From assembly GCF_022811725.1 (NCBI RefSeq), contig NZ_CP094527.1:4278001-4342000 (forward strand): a stretch of DNA of 64,000 bases, written 5' to 3'. Under the pieces are notes generated by a model. That model had not been told where the DNA came from and ran no database searches. It saw only the letters and a list, made by a program, of their open reading frames with translations. The translations under genes and the position numbers were made by a program. Below, piece by piece: positions 8,496-17,323 of the stretch (the stretch's first letter is position 1; every line of letters starts with the position of its first letter). This DNA is from Mucilaginibacter sp. SMC90. GTDB lineage: Bacteria > Bacteroidota > Bacteroidia > Sphingobacteriales > Sphingobacteriaceae.

Positions 8496-8963
8496 ATGAA
8501 AACCTATTACTTAGCATCTTTTTTTCTGCTTGCCCTGTGTTCATGCAGCAACCCGCCAAAAGCAACTACAGAGACAACCGAACCTGTAGGTAAGCTTGAT
8601 GGAACCTGGCACCTGATATCAAGCAAAAGCATCACGAAAGGAGACACCACGGTAACCACTCCGCCAAAAGATCAGGAAATGTTCAAGATGTTTAACGCCA
8701 CTAACTTTGCCTTTTTCACGCATGACTTGGTGCACGGCAAAACAGCCAAGCCGGTTTACTCCTCGGGCGCGGGTACTTATACGCTATCGGGCGATGATTA
8801 TACTGAACATCTGGCCTATTGTGATGCCCGGGATTGGGAAAACCGGGATTTTAAATTTAAGCTCACCGTAAGCAATGATACCTTAGTTCAAAAAGGAATT
8901 GAGAAGATAGACAGCCTTAAGGTTGATCATGAAATTATCGAAACTTATGTAAAAGTGAAATGA
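8496..8963 (+). CDS. Lipocalin-like lipoprotein
   Basis: A 155-residue predicted lipoprotein; the signal peptide ends LLALCSC, and one of the two cysteines is the lipid anchor. The mature part begins KLDGTWHLISSKS, the usual opening strand of lipocalin-like beta-barrel domains of Bacteroidota, and alternates beta strands to the end (GTYTLSGDDYTEH, FKLTVSNDTLVQKG). The ligand is unknown. ATG 8496 starts the signal peptide; the upstream ATG at 8463 falls in the terminator of the previous gene and is rejected. It is monocistronic, with terminators on both sides. Confidence 0.8.
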   Translation: MKTYYLASFFLLALCSCSNPPKATTETTEPVGKLDGTWHLISSKSITKGDTTVTTPPKDQEMFKMFNATNFAFFTHDLVHGKTAKPVYSSGAGTYTLSGDDYTEHLAYCDARDWENRDFKFKLTVSNDTLVQKGIEKIDSLKVDHEIIETYVKVK

Positions 8964-8995
8964 TTAGCTTTTATTAATATAACTCAATAATATAT

Positions 8996-9030
8996 AAATC
9001 CTGAGCCTGATGGCCCGGGATTTTTTTTTC
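8996..9030 (+). terminator. Intrinsic terminator after the lipocalin-like gene
   Basis: Stem AAATCCTG / CGGGATTT, with an inner GCC/GGC pairing, followed by nine T residues. Confidence 0.8.
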
Positions 9031-9368
9031 AGCCATTCAAGCTGATTATTTAAAATCACCAATTGATATATTAAATAAAGGTTACTTAATTTTTAAGCTA
9101 TATCTATATTAATAATAAACGGCTATCAAGAAAAAAAACACAACAACTTAACAAACAAACATTTACAAATAAACTCTAAAACTTTAAAGAGTAACGCAAC
9201 CTCAAAGCTAAACTATACGTTAAAACACGCATAACTACACTACTACCCGTATTCCAGCAACTTTAATTAAAAAAATAACTCCGTAAGGTTCATGGGATAG
9301 TTATGCGGTTTTCGCTGCCTCTGAAAACATTAAATATGTTTTTTATTAAACTTTATTAATTGTAGCTT
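9031..9368. other. AT-rich non-coding spacer upstream of the GH-A gene
   Basis: About 340 nt without an ORF. It is AT-rich and A-skewed on the plus strand. Near 9272-9305 an imperfect inverted repeat ATAACT...AGTTAT is bounded by A-runs on its left; read on the minus strand it would look like a weak terminator, but no minus-strand gene is present. The spacer may hold a long 5' UTR for the gene at 9369. No riboswitch class was recognised. Confidence 0.4.
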
Positions 9369-11027
9369 ATGAGCACAAAATTACAACAGGGCATGCAAAT
9401 TGTATTTCATAGTAAAATACTGGCAGTCATTCTATTCTCTACCTTTTTATTCAGCAGATGCCGGCCGGAAAAACTCGCCCCACCGGCTAAAAACTCCGAA
9501 AAAGCTATCAGCGGTACCTCTGCCAATATAAAATTGAGCTCATATACCGGAGTTGGCGTACCATTAAAAGATATGTTTGGTATTAATGCTTATGAATGGA
9601 ATTTTTTGCAGGATCCGGCCAATCCAAACTTAAAAAGCACTATTTATGAAACCAACATGGCGCTTATTAAATCATTCAGTGGTGTTAGGCATTACCTGGG
9701 CTGGGCCCGGATGGAAAGTACAAAAGGCAATTACACTTTTAGCCCAACCCATGAAGGGAGCTGGGATTATGACCTTATTTACAACCGCTGCAAACAAGAT
9801 GGCATTTTAGTTTTATCAGACATAAAAAACTGCCCGCCATGGCTGGTGGATACCTACCATATGCAGGATCTTGAAAATGCCCCATTGCTTTATGGATTAA
9901 GTAAAGCCGACCCTGCAAGTTATATTGACCAGGCACATATGGCATTTCAGTTTGCTGCACGATATGGCTATAACGCCAATATCGACCGGGCTTTAGTAAA
10001 GGTTGATTCAAGCGTGCGGTGGACAAATGATCCGCCTAATCGTATAAAGATAGGCATGGGCCTCATTACCTATGTAGAATGTGATAACGAACGCGACAAA
10101 TGGTGGAAAGGCCCCGCAACACAACAAACTGCTGAAGAGTATGCGGCCAACATGTCTGCATTTTACGATGGAGATAAAGGCAGGCTGGGAAAAAACGCCG
10201 GGGTTAAAAATGCCGACCCCAACATGAAAGTAGTGATGGGTGGTTTAGCAACAGCCAATGTAGAATTTGTGAAGAAGATGGTAGAATGGTGCCGCACCAA
10301 CCGCGGCTATCGGTCCGATGGTAGTGTCGATCTTTGTTTCGACATCATTAATTACCATTATTATAATAATAACGGTAATATATTAACCCACCAATCTGCT
10401 ACCATAGGACTGCCTCCTGAACTATCAATGGCCGGACAGATTGCTGATTCATTTGTTCAATATGCAAACTCTCTGAGCAAACCTATCCCGGTATGGGTAA
10501 CAGAATCAGGCTACGATATAAACCAGGGAAGTTACCAAAAAGCATTATATGTTGGTGATAAACAACCGAAAGATACCCAGGGAGATTGGATTTTAAGAAC
10601 TTCCCTGCTGTATATCAGGCATGGCATTCAGCGTGTATTTTATTACCAGCTGTTTGACGATACCCCAAATGTTGATGTTCAGTATGCCACATCAGGCCTG
10701 GCCGAAAATGGTAAACGCCGCCCCGCTGCCGATTACATACTCCAAACCTCAAAATTAATGGGAAACTATACCTATTCGGGGACTACAAATGCGGACCCAT
10801 TGGTTGATAAATATGTATCAGGTTCACTAACCATGTATGCACTCACAATTCCTGATTTCAGGGCCCGTACAGGCACCTATACCCTTGATTTGGGCACACC
10901 CAAGGCAGTTATCTATACTTTAAAAACAGGTGCGGACGAAGCGTTAACAACCCAGGTTAATACAGTTGCCGGTAAACTGACTGTAAACGTGTCTGAAACG
11001 CCAACCTTTGTTCAGGGCGTAAACTAA
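9369..11027 (+). CDS. Secreted clan GH-A glycoside hydrolase-like protein
   Basis: A 552-residue exported protein. The N-terminal hydrophobic segment (about 15-31) ends FLFSRC; Arg before Cys is atypical for a lipobox, so lipidation is uncertain. The body looks like a (beta/alpha)8 glycosidase: an N-E acid/base candidate (N240-E241 in VECDNERDKWW) and a nucleophile candidate E379 (VWVTESGYD) sit at the order and spacing of strands 4 and 7 in clan GH-A. The final 80 residues look like an accessory beta domain. I cannot fix the family (GH5, GH30 or GH39-like) or substrate. It is convergent with the fructosamine-kinase gene, overlapping it by 4 nt at the 3' ends. Confidence 0.75.
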   Translation: MSTKLQQGMQIVFHSKILAVILFSTFLFSRCRPEKLAPPAKNSEKAISGTSANIKLSSYTGVGVPLKDMFGINAYEWNFLQDPANPNLKSTIYETNMALIKSFSGVRHYLGWARMESTKGNYTFSPTHEGSWDYDLIYNRCKQDGILVLSDIKNCPPWLVDTYHMQDLENAPLLYGLSKADPASYIDQAHMAFQFAARYGYNANIDRALVKVDSSVRWTNDPPNRIKIGMGLITYVECDNERDKWWKGPATQQTAEEYAANMSAFYDGDKGRLGKNAGVKNADPNMKVVMGGLATANVEFVKKMVEWCRTNRGYRSDGSVDLCFDIINYHYYNNNGNILTHQSATIGLPPELSMAGQIADSFVQYANSLSKPIPVWVTESGYDINQGSYQKALYVGDKQPKDTQGDWILRTSLLYIRHGIQRVFYYQLFDDTPNVDVQYATSGLAENGKRRPAADYILQTSKLMGNYTYSGTTNADPLVDKYVSGSLTMYALTIPDFRARTGTYTLDLGTPKAVIYTLKTGADEALTTQVNTVAGKLTVNVSETPTFVQGVN

Positions 11028-11890
11028 ACAAATACCGAAAGATTATCCCTTACCTGTTTGGCGTACATCCCGCCAAACAGGTTTACATGAACCAATAACG
11101 GATATAGGTTCCAAAGTTTAAGCCGCTGTTGCCAGCCAGGTAACAACTGAAATTCGTTGTTATAAGCTTCATAAAAGGCACGGTCAAAACCACCAAAAAG
11201 CGTGGTCATTGCAATATCAAACTCGCGGTTACCATAGCTTACAGCCGGATCTATCAGGTAAGGTTTACCTTCGCTGCTGATTAAATAATTGCCGCCCCAA
11301 AGGTCGCCGTGAAGCAATGCCGGTGGCTCTTCGGTAAATAAACCTGGGAGTTTCTTATAAAGAAGGTCAAACTGGTGAACATCGTTTTTATTGAGTTCTC
11401 CTTTGTCCGCCGCCATTTTTATCATTGGCTGTAATCTTTCTTCAATAAAGAATTGCGCCCAGTTATCGCGGGGCCTATTGCTTTGATGGAGCGATCCCAT
11501 ATAATTATCGGCATCAAATCCGAATTGCGCAGAAGTTGCCCGATGCATTTGGGCAAGCTGATATCCTAATTTTTTTGATGAGACGTTGTTAATTTGTCCC
11601 GCGTCAATCCATTCCAATATAAGGTAACTCTCGTCGCCGGTATCACCCCGTAAAATAACATTTGGTACAGCTATTGCGTTTGTTTTACTGATGGCAGCCA
11701 GGCCTTCCACCTCGCTTTCAAACATACCCGGGAATTTATGGAGACTATTTATTTTAATAAAAAAACGATCCAATGCGGTTTGTAAGCGATAGGCCTGATT
11801 AATATCGCCTCCGGCAACTGGGCTTATACTCTTAATTTTGGCATTCAAACCAAGTTCAATATCATTTATTACACCTGCCGATACAGCCAT
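11024..11890 (-). CDS. Fructosamine kinase family protein
   Basis: A 288-residue kinase of the fructosamine-3-kinase family. The catalytic-loop signature HGDLWGGNYLI and the metal-binding segment PYLIDPAVSYGNREFDIA are present, as is the ATP-binding region (FFIKIN). Bacterial members phosphorylate ribulosamines or erythrulosamines on glycated proteins so that the sugar falls off, a deglycation repair. It is soluble, with no signal peptide. It is divergent from lepA with a 93-nt spacer; the 3' end overlaps the GH-A gene by 4 nt. The exact substrate is inferred from family only. Confidence 0.9.
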   Translation of the reverse strand: MAVSAGVINDIELGLNAKIKSISPVAGGDINQAYRLQTALDRFFIKINSLHKFPGMFESEVEGLAAISKTNAIAVPNVILRGDTGDESYLILEWIDAGQINNVSSKKLGYQLAQMHRATSAQFGFDADNYMGSLHQSNRPRDNWAQFFIEERLQPMIKMAADKGELNKNDVHQFDLLYKKLPGLFTEEPPALLHGDLWGGNYLISSEGKPYLIDPAVSYGNREFDIAMTTLFGGFDRAFYEAYNNEFQLLPGWQQRLKLWNLYPLLVHVNLFGGMYAKQVRDNLSVFV

Positions 11891-11968
11891 TTTGGTCGGA
11901 TATTATTTAAATTAAACATTTCAAAATAGTTAATTTATTAGCCGATACAAATTATCGGTTTAAAAAGT

Positions 11969-11976
11969 TATTTTTG
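11969..11976 (+). promoter_or_regulatory. Candidate lepA promoter (-7 box)
   Basis: TATTTTTG matches the Bacteroidota -7 consensus TAnnTTTG and ends 7 nt before the lepA ATG, so the transcript would be almost leaderless. No convincing -33 TTTG is seen. Confidence 0.45.
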
Positions 11977-11983
11977 CGGTTCA

Positions 11984-13771
11984 ATGGAGCACATTCGTAA
12001 TTTTTGTATCATAGCACACATCGACCACGGCAAAAGCACACTTGCTGATAGGTTATTAGAATATACTAACACCATAACGCAGCGCGAATCGCAGGCACAA
12101 TTGCTTGACGACATGGATCTGGAACGCGAGCGCGGTATTACCATAAAAAGCCATGCCATACAAATGGATTATGAGCTTGATGGCCAAAAATATGTGCTCA
12201 ACCTGATTGATACCCCCGGTCACGTAGACTTTTCATACGAAGTATCACGTTCTATCGCAGCTTGCGAGGGTGCTTTATTGATAGTTGATGCAGCACAGGG
12301 AATCCAGGCTCAAACTATTTCAAACCTGTACCTGGCTTTAGAAAACGACCTAGAAATCATCCCGATCCTAAATAAAATGGACCTTCCCGGCGCTATGCCC
12401 GAGGAAGTGAAAGATCAAATAGTTGATTTAATTGGTTGCAAACGAGAGGAAATCCTTGCTGCATCAGGTAAAACAGGTATGGGTGTTCATGATATTCTTC
12501 GTGCTATTGTTGAACGTGTTCCTGCTCCGGTAGGTGACCCTAAAGCTCCGCTACAGGCTTTGATCTTCGATTCGGTTTTTAACTCATTCCGTGGTATCAT
12601 TGCTTACTTTAAAGTTGTTAACGGTGAGATTCGCAAAGGCGATAAAGTAAAATTCGTTGCTACTGAAAAACAATACCTTGCTGATGAGGTAGGCACTTTA
12701 AAACTGCGTCCAACGGCTAAGGATGTGATCAAAACCGGCGATGTTGGTTATATCATATCAGGTATAAAAGAAGCAAAAGAGGTTAAAGTTGGTGATACCA
12801 TAACTCAGGTTGACCGCCCTTGCGAGGTTGGGATCCAGGGTTTTGAAGAAGTAAAGCCAATGGTATTTGCCGGCATCTACCCTGTTGATACCGAGGATTA
12901 TGAAGAGCTGCGCGAATCAATGGCCAAACTGCAGTTAAACGATGCTTCATTAGTATTTGAACCTGAATCATCTGCGGCTTTAGGTTTTGGTTTCCGTTGC
13001 GGTTTCCTGGGCATGCTTCACATGGAGATCATCCAGGAGCGTTTGGAGCGTGAGTTCAACATGACGGTAATTACTACCGTACCCAACGTATCATATGTGG
13101 CCCACACAACCAAAGGCGATGAGTTCATTGTAAATAACCCATCCGACCTTCCCGACCCAAGTAAAATTGATTTTGTAGAAGAGCCATATATCAAAGCTAC
13201 CATTATTACCAAATCTGAATTTGTTGGCCCGGTAATGTCGCTTTGTATCCAAAAACGCGGCACCATTACCAATCAATCATACCTCACATCAGAGCGCGTT
13301 GAACTTATCTTTGAAATGCCGATGGGCGAGATCGTGTTTGATTTTTATGATAAATTGAAGACCATTTCAAAAGGTTATGCCTCGTTTGATTATCATCAAA
13401 TTGGCTACCGTCAGTCTGACCTGGTAAAACTGGATATACGCTTAAACAGCGAGCCGGTTGACGCACTTTCATCACTGATTTTCCGTGGCAACTCATACGA
13501 TTTTGGTAAAAAGATCTGCGAAAAACTGAAAGAGCTTTTGCCCCGCCAGCAGTTTGAGATCATTATCCAGGCTTCTATTGGTGCCAAGATCATAGCCCGC
13601 GAAACGGTGAAAGCTTTGCGTAAAGATGTTACCGCTAAATGTTACGGTGGTGATATTTCCCGTAAACGTAAACTGTTGGAAAAACAAAAACAAGGTAAAA
13701 AACGCATGCGCCAGGTAGGTAACGTTGAAATACCTCAGTCGGCATTTATGGCGGTTTTGAAGTTGGATTAA
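11984..13771 (+). CDS. lepA: Elongation factor 4 (back-translocating GTPase LepA)
   Basis: A 595-residue translational GTPase of full family length. The G1 motif AHIDHGKST, G3 DTPGH, G4 NKMD, EF-G-like domains and the LepA-specific C-terminal domain ending KKRMRQVGNVEIPQSAFM are all visible. It remodels stalled or mistranslocated ribosomes and aids 30S assembly in the cytoplasm. It is divergent from the fructosamine kinase gene. No terminator with a T run follows; a weak hairpin (TCCTC/GAGGA) lies near 13772-13802. Confidence 0.97.
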   Translation: MEHIRNFCIIAHIDHGKSTLADRLLEYTNTITQRESQAQLLDDMDLERERGITIKSHAIQMDYELDGQKYVLNLIDTPGHVDFSYEVSRSIAACEGALLIVDAAQGIQAQTISNLYLALENDLEIIPILNKMDLPGAMPEEVKDQIVDLIGCKREEILAASGKTGMGVHDILRAIVERVPAPVGDPKAPLQALIFDSVFNSFRGIIAYFKVVNGEIRKGDKVKFVATEKQYLADEVGTLKLRPTAKDVIKTGDVGYIISGIKEAKEVKVGDTITQVDRPCEVGIQGFEEVKPMVFAGIYPVDTEDYEELRESMAKLQLNDASLVFEPESSAALGFGFRCGFLGMLHMEIIQERLEREFNMTVITTVPNVSYVAHTTKGDEFIVNNPSDLPDPSKIDFVEEPYIKATIITKSEFVGPVMSLCIQKRGTITNQSYLTSERVELIFEMPMGEIVFDFYDKLKTISKGYASFDYHQIGYRQSDLVKLDIRLNSEPVDALSSLIFRGNSYDFGKKICEKLKELLPRQQFEIIIQASIGAKIIARETVKALRKDVTAKCYGGDISRKRKLLEKQKQGKKRMRQVGNVEIPQSAFMAVLKLD

Positions 13772-13901
13772 TTCCTCATTCTCTTGCAGAAAACGAGGAT
13801 AAGTAAATTAATATATTCTGTATAGGTTAGTTACATATTTTACAATAGCAGGACTTGTTAAACATATTCATTTAGGAGACTTTGTTTATGGTAAATGGAT
13901 T

Positions 13902-14153
13902 GTGTACGACAGTGACGAACCTAAATATTACATAGATGCTTTCAGCAAGGATGCAACTTCAAATAGCATCATATTTGAGTTACTTTTAAACAACAAAAAA
14001 GAGACTATCGAAAGCATTATTAACAAGATAAATAAGAATCACGGGCTAAAGTTATCACTGGATAACAGGCCGTTTATAAGAATACAATTGAAATCAGAAC
14101 CGGTAAGTTTAAATTTACCTCCATTACCTGACCACTTGGTTAAATACATTTAA
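13902..14153 (+). CDS. Small hypothetical protein, possibly 5'-truncated remnant
   Basis: An 83-codon ORF counted from GTG 13902. The same frame stays open upstream to a stop at 13809-13811 and reads like protein (GLVKHIHLGDFVYGKW), yet has no ATG. The only well-placed SD-like sequence and ATG (AGGAGA at 13874, ATG 13888) are out of frame and end after 15 codons. So either a non-ATG start is used, or a frameshift or deletion has removed the true start. It ends 2 nt before folD, so it may be cotranscribed with it. No domain was recognised; the product is mixed alpha/beta and soluble. Confidence 0.45.
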   Translation: MYDSDEPKYYIDAFSKDATSNSIIFELLLNNKKETIESIINKINKNHGLKLSLDNRPFIRIQLKSEPVSLNLPPLPDHLVKYI

Positions 14154-14155
14154 CA

Positions 14156-15037
14156 ATGCAGCTTTTAGACGGAAAATACGTTTCAGAAAAACTTAAGATT
14201 GAAATAGCTGAGGAAGCAGCTAAAATATTGGCGAAAACCGGCCGCAAGCCACACTTGGTAGCGGTATTGGTTGGCCACGATGGTGGCAGCGAAACTTACG
14301 TGGCCAGCAAAATGAAGAACTGCGAAAAAGTAGGCTTCAAATCATCATTAGTGCGTTATGAAGATGATGTTACCGAAGAAGAGTTACTAAAAAAGGTAGA
14401 AGAATTAAATGCAGATCCAGATATCGATGGTATCATCGTTCAGCTTCCTTTACCAAAACATATCGATCCTGAAAAAGTAACGGAGCGCATTGACCACCGT
14501 AAAGATGTTGATGGTTTTCACCCGGTTAACCTGGGCCGGATGCAGCGCAATTTACCGTCATTTATTCCGGCAACGCCTTATGGTATCACTTTAATGCTTA
14601 AAGAATACGGCATTGAAACAGCCGGTAAGCATTGCGTAGTTGTTGGCCGTAGCAATATTGTTGGCTCGCCAATGAGTATTTTGATGGCACGTAACACAAC
14701 GCCGGGTAATTGTACCGTAACTATTTGCCATAGCCGCACACCCGACATCAAAAAATTCACGCTCGATGCAGACATCCTGATTGTAGCCATAGGCAAAAAG
14801 AATTTCATTACTGCCGACATGGTGAAAGACGGCGTTGTAGTTGTTGACGTAGGTATGAACCGCGAAACATCGACCAGTACAAAATCGGGCTTTAAACTTT
14901 ATGGCGATGTTGACTTTGATAATGTAGCACCAAAATCATCATGGATAACCCCGGTACCTGGTGGCGTGGGCTTGATGACCATTGTTGGTTTGCTTAAAAA
15001 TACTTTGGCTTCGGCTAACAAAGAGGTTTATAAATAG
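14156..15037 (+). CDS. folD: Methylenetetrahydrofolate dehydrogenase/cyclohydrolase
   Basis: A 293-residue bifunctional FolD that converts 5,10-methylene-THF to 10-formyl-THF with NADP(H). Visible are the catalytic segment ETYVASKMKNCEKVG (Tyr and Lys of the active site), QLPLPKH, DVDGFHPVN, PATPYGI and the cofactor-binding VVVGRSNIVGSP. The length is standard and there is no signal peptide. It follows the small ORF by 2 nt and is convergent with the Rieske gene across an inverted repeat. Confidence 0.97.
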   Translation: MQLLDGKYVSEKLKIEIAEEAAKILAKTGRKPHLVAVLVGHDGGSETYVASKMKNCEKVGFKSSLVRYEDDVTEEELLKKVEELNADPDIDGIIVQLPLPKHIDPEKVTERIDHRKDVDGFHPVNLGRMQRNLPSFIPATPYGITLMLKEYGIETAGKHCVVVGRSNIVGSPMSILMARNTTPGNCTVTICHSRTPDIKKFTLDADILIVAIGKKNFITADMVKDGVVVVDVGMNRETSTSTKSGFKLYGDVDFDNVAPKSSWITPVPGGVGLMTIVGLLKNTLASANKEVYK

Positions 15038-15106
15038 TGAGTGGTTTATTAAGTTGATTAGGTGAGTGGTTTTCTAACCATTCACCTAATCAACTGCTCA
15101 CTACTC
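15037..15106. repeat. R2 palindromic intergenic repeat, copy 1
   Basis: Arms of GTGAGTGG..AAGTTGATTAGGTGAGTGGTT (15038-15072) and AACCATTCACCTAATCAACTG..CTCAC (15076-15104) form a long imperfect inverted repeat between convergent folD and the Rieske gene. Related copies are at 24163-24288, 33372-33510 and 52876-52975. It could fold as a hairpin in either transcript. Confidence 0.75.
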
Positions 15107-15437
15107 ATCTCCCTATCAACTTATCCCAAATAGAGGCGACACCGACGTAAACTCCATCTTCCTTTATTTCAACGGGGTAAGTTTCTATAAAATCATTCTG
15201 CCCCTCGCCGCCTTTACCTGTTTCCAGATCATAAGTATAGCGGTGATATGGGCAAACAATAAGTTTTCTTACGCATAAGCCCTCACTCAAATCGGCACCG
15301 GCATGCGGGCATCTGGCTGATACTGCGTATAGCATTCCATTAAAACCTACCAGGCAAATACTTTTGCGGCCCGCCTTAGTTTTTTTTATGAATGGTTGAT
15401 TTATATCTTTGGGAGACTCAACTTTATGCCACTTCAT
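15105..15437 (-). CDS. Rieske [2Fe-2S] ferredoxin-like protein
   Basis: A 110-residue single-domain Rieske protein. The two ligand pairs are C43-x-H45 (CPHAG) and C62-xx-H65 (CPYHR), spaced as in the ferredoxin components of dioxygenases and in assimilatory NirD-like proteins. It has no signal peptide or membrane anchor, so it should be a soluble electron carrier. The gene is 10 nt downstream of a hypothetical gene on the same strand. No oxygenase is adjacent, so its partner is unknown. Confidence 0.9.
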   Translation of the reverse strand: MKWHKVESPKDINQPFIKKTKAGRKSICLVGFNGMLYAVSARCPHAGADLSEGLCVRKLIVCPYHRYTYDLETGKGGEGQNDFIETYPVEIKEDGVYVGVASIWDKLIGR

Positions 15438-15447
15438 TTTGAAACGG

Positions 15448-16170
15448 TTAAGCTAAATATTCAAGTGTAGATTGTAAATATTGGCTTCCTTGCGTCAAGC
15501 TAAAAACATCAAAGGCAATACGGGCCAATATTGATTTTATAGCTGTAGCATCTTTAAAATCATTCATATCAATGTGATAAACAATCCAATCTGACCCATC
15601 ACTTTGTTCAAATCCCATTTTCTTTAGAATAAAAAGTTCTCTTTCTTCATCCTCATCATCATAGTTTTCCTTATCGTATCCATACATGTCTAATACAGCA
15701 TCCGAACTTATGGAAATACTAAGCAAATTATTCACATTAAGCTCAAAATATAAATATAAAGCACTCGGCTTATTTAAACAGAGCCTGAATTTTTTAAACC
15801 GTCCCTCATATAACTCAAACAACGCATCATCAATTATCTGCGCATCGTTAAAATAACTGGCTGATAATTGATCTTTCCTGATCTCATTTTCTTTTTCTGT
15901 TATTCGTCGCTGATAAATGATTCGCAGCCGATTGTTGTCATCAAACCCTTCAAATACATCTTTAAGTCTTTGAAGATCCTGCTTTTTATGATATGATGGA
16001 TCTTTAAAATACTGTAAGGTTGCTAATTTGCTCTCTAAACGCATCAATTCCTCTTGATGATAATGTGCATATAGAAAGTCGTTTTCAATAAGATAGTTTT
16101 TTATCGAAGATTTAAGAGCAAGTTTTTCACTTTCAAAATATTCAATAATTTGATCAAGGTCAGATTTCAT
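15448..16170 (-). CDS. Hypothetical protein, helical N-terminus with acidic segment
   Basis: A 240-residue soluble protein that I do not recognise. Residues 1-110 are rich in charged helical sequence and may form a coiled coil (ITEKENEIRKDQ). A beta-rich middle follows, then an acidic run (NYDDEDEEREL near 165-175) and an alpha/beta end. No signal peptide, membrane segment or catalytic motif is visible. It lies 10 nt upstream of the Rieske gene on the same strand, so the two are probably cotranscribed. Cysteines are almost absent, which argues against an Fe-S role. Confidence 0.65.
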   Translation of the reverse strand: MKSDLDQIIEYFESEKLALKSSIKNYLIENDFLYAHYHQEELMRLESKLATLQYFKDPSYHKKQDLQRLKDVFEGFDDNNRLRIIYQRRITEKENEIRKDQLSASYFNDAQIIDDALFELYEGRFKKFRLCLNKPSALYLYFELNVNNLLSISISSDAVLDMYGYDKENYDDEDEERELFILKKMGFEQSDGSDWIVYHIDMNDFKDATAIKSILARIAFDVFSLTQGSQYLQSTLEYLA

Positions 16171-16250
16171 AGGTACAAGATATGTACTACAAATTTCAAA
16201 GTCTAATACTATTGCTATATTTCTAAACCTTGATATCTGACAGCAAATTC

Positions 16251-17015
16251 TTAAAAATCTATTTTCAGGTTCATCACATTCGGGTTTTTGATCACCTCAT
16301 CCATGCTGGTAACCAGGGTAACTTCCCTCCTGTCGGCCGAGAGCATAGCCTTTGAATTATCGACTTTCTTTACCGGGTGGGCAAATCTTAAAATCACTTT
16401 ATAAGGCATGTCAATAAGCATAGCCTTTGCCATCATAAAAGTTGCCTGGGTTTTCTTTAAAAAAGCATTAAATTTTGCTTTATCTATTATGCGGTAAAAT
16501 CTGTGGGGCGTAATATCGTATGAATAATAATCCTGTCCCGCTACCATTTGCCTCGCATCAAATGGCTTATTTGTTTTATCCGTGGTTGTTATGGCGCTAA
16601 TTTGGGTATTAAGCGCTATTTTTGATACATTTTGCAAGTAGTATTGTAAATCTTCGGCATTTTTTGCTGTGTGATTAAGTGTTACCTTCATAACACTCTT
16701 TTTAAGGTTCATATTAACGGTCAGCTCGCTGGCCTTGGCCATTTCAATTTCCTCAGTCTTCAATTTTTGCTGGGCGCTATCAGGTATTGCGCTATAAAAG
16801 TTAAGCGTTGTATCTTTAACTAAACTAAATTGAGGGGTTTCTTTAACCGAATCAGACATGAGGTTGACCAATACCGACACGGCCCTGCTCATATCAAAAG
16901 CGTAAGCAACCTTACAGGTTCCATCGCTCTTAAAATCGTAATGCTCTTCAATATCCACACATGAACTAAAACAAAGCGCCACCATTAAAATTAAAGGAAG
17001 GTAAAGTTTTTTCAT
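16251..17015 (-). CDS. Hypothetical lipoprotein
   Basis: A 254-residue predicted lipoprotein with signal MKKLYLPLILMVALCFSSC (lipobox FSSC, Cys19). The mature part starts DIEEHYDFKSDGTCKVAYAFDMS, an opening often seen in envelope lipoproteins of this phylum, and contains several amphipathic beta strands. No enzyme motif is visible. It should face the periplasm or the outer-membrane inner leaflet. It is divergent from queE across a 308-nt spacer with repeats. Function unknown. Confidence 0.75.
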   Translation of the reverse strand: MKKLYLPLILMVALCFSSCVDIEEHYDFKSDGTCKVAYAFDMSRAVSVLVNLMSDSVKETPQFSLVKDTTLNFYSAIPDSAQQKLKTEEIEMAKASELTVNMNLKKSVMKVTLNHTAKNAEDLQYYLQNVSKIALNTQISAITTTDKTNKPFDARQMVAGQDYYSYDITPHRFYRIIDKAKFNAFLKKTQATFMMAKAMLIDMPYKVILRFAHPVKKVDNSKAMLSADRREVTLVTSMDEVIKNPNVMNLKIDF

Positions 17016-17117
17016 ATTCAGATAGAAATTAAGCGTTAGCGATACAGGTTATAGCATTTTACAAAAATAAGGTTAATTGGTTATCTTTAAATTAAAAGTA
17101 ATTATAACAATTATTAA

Positions 17118-17296
17118 TGAAATAAGAAAGGTAAAAGGATAAAGGTGAAAGGCAAAAGGTACGAACCCGTTACTTATATATAATTGATGGTGATGGCAAA
17201 AAACCTTTCGCCTTCTACCTTTTGCCTTTCTCCTAAAAAGACACTTCCATATTAGTGTAACCTTTTACCTTTCACCTTTCAGCTTTCGCCTATCTT
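17118..17296. repeat. R3 'aaaggtgaaaggcaaaagg' inverted repeat family
   Basis: In the 308-nt divergent spacer, words such as AAGGTGAAAGGCAAAAGG (near 17142-17159) are mirrored by inverse-complement words CTTCTACCTTTTGCC and CCTTTTACCTTTCACC (17212-17280). The element is purine-rich on one side and pyrimidine-rich on the other, so it can form a long imperfect hairpin. Its right end overlaps the queE promoter. Confidence 0.65.
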
Positions 17297-17308
17297 TCAG
17301 TACCTTTG
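17277..17308 (+). promoter_or_regulatory. Candidate queE promoter
   Basis: TACCTTTG (17301-17308) fits TAnnTTTG. A TTTC lies about 20 nt upstream in place of the usual TTTG. The box ends 15 nt before the queE ATG. Confidence 0.55.
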
Positions 17309-17323
17309 CACCCTTAAATAACT

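Noticed and set aside
15037..15106. CRISPR-like array from repeated words
   Set aside because: The words form inverted arms with no regular spacers, and no cas gene is in the window.
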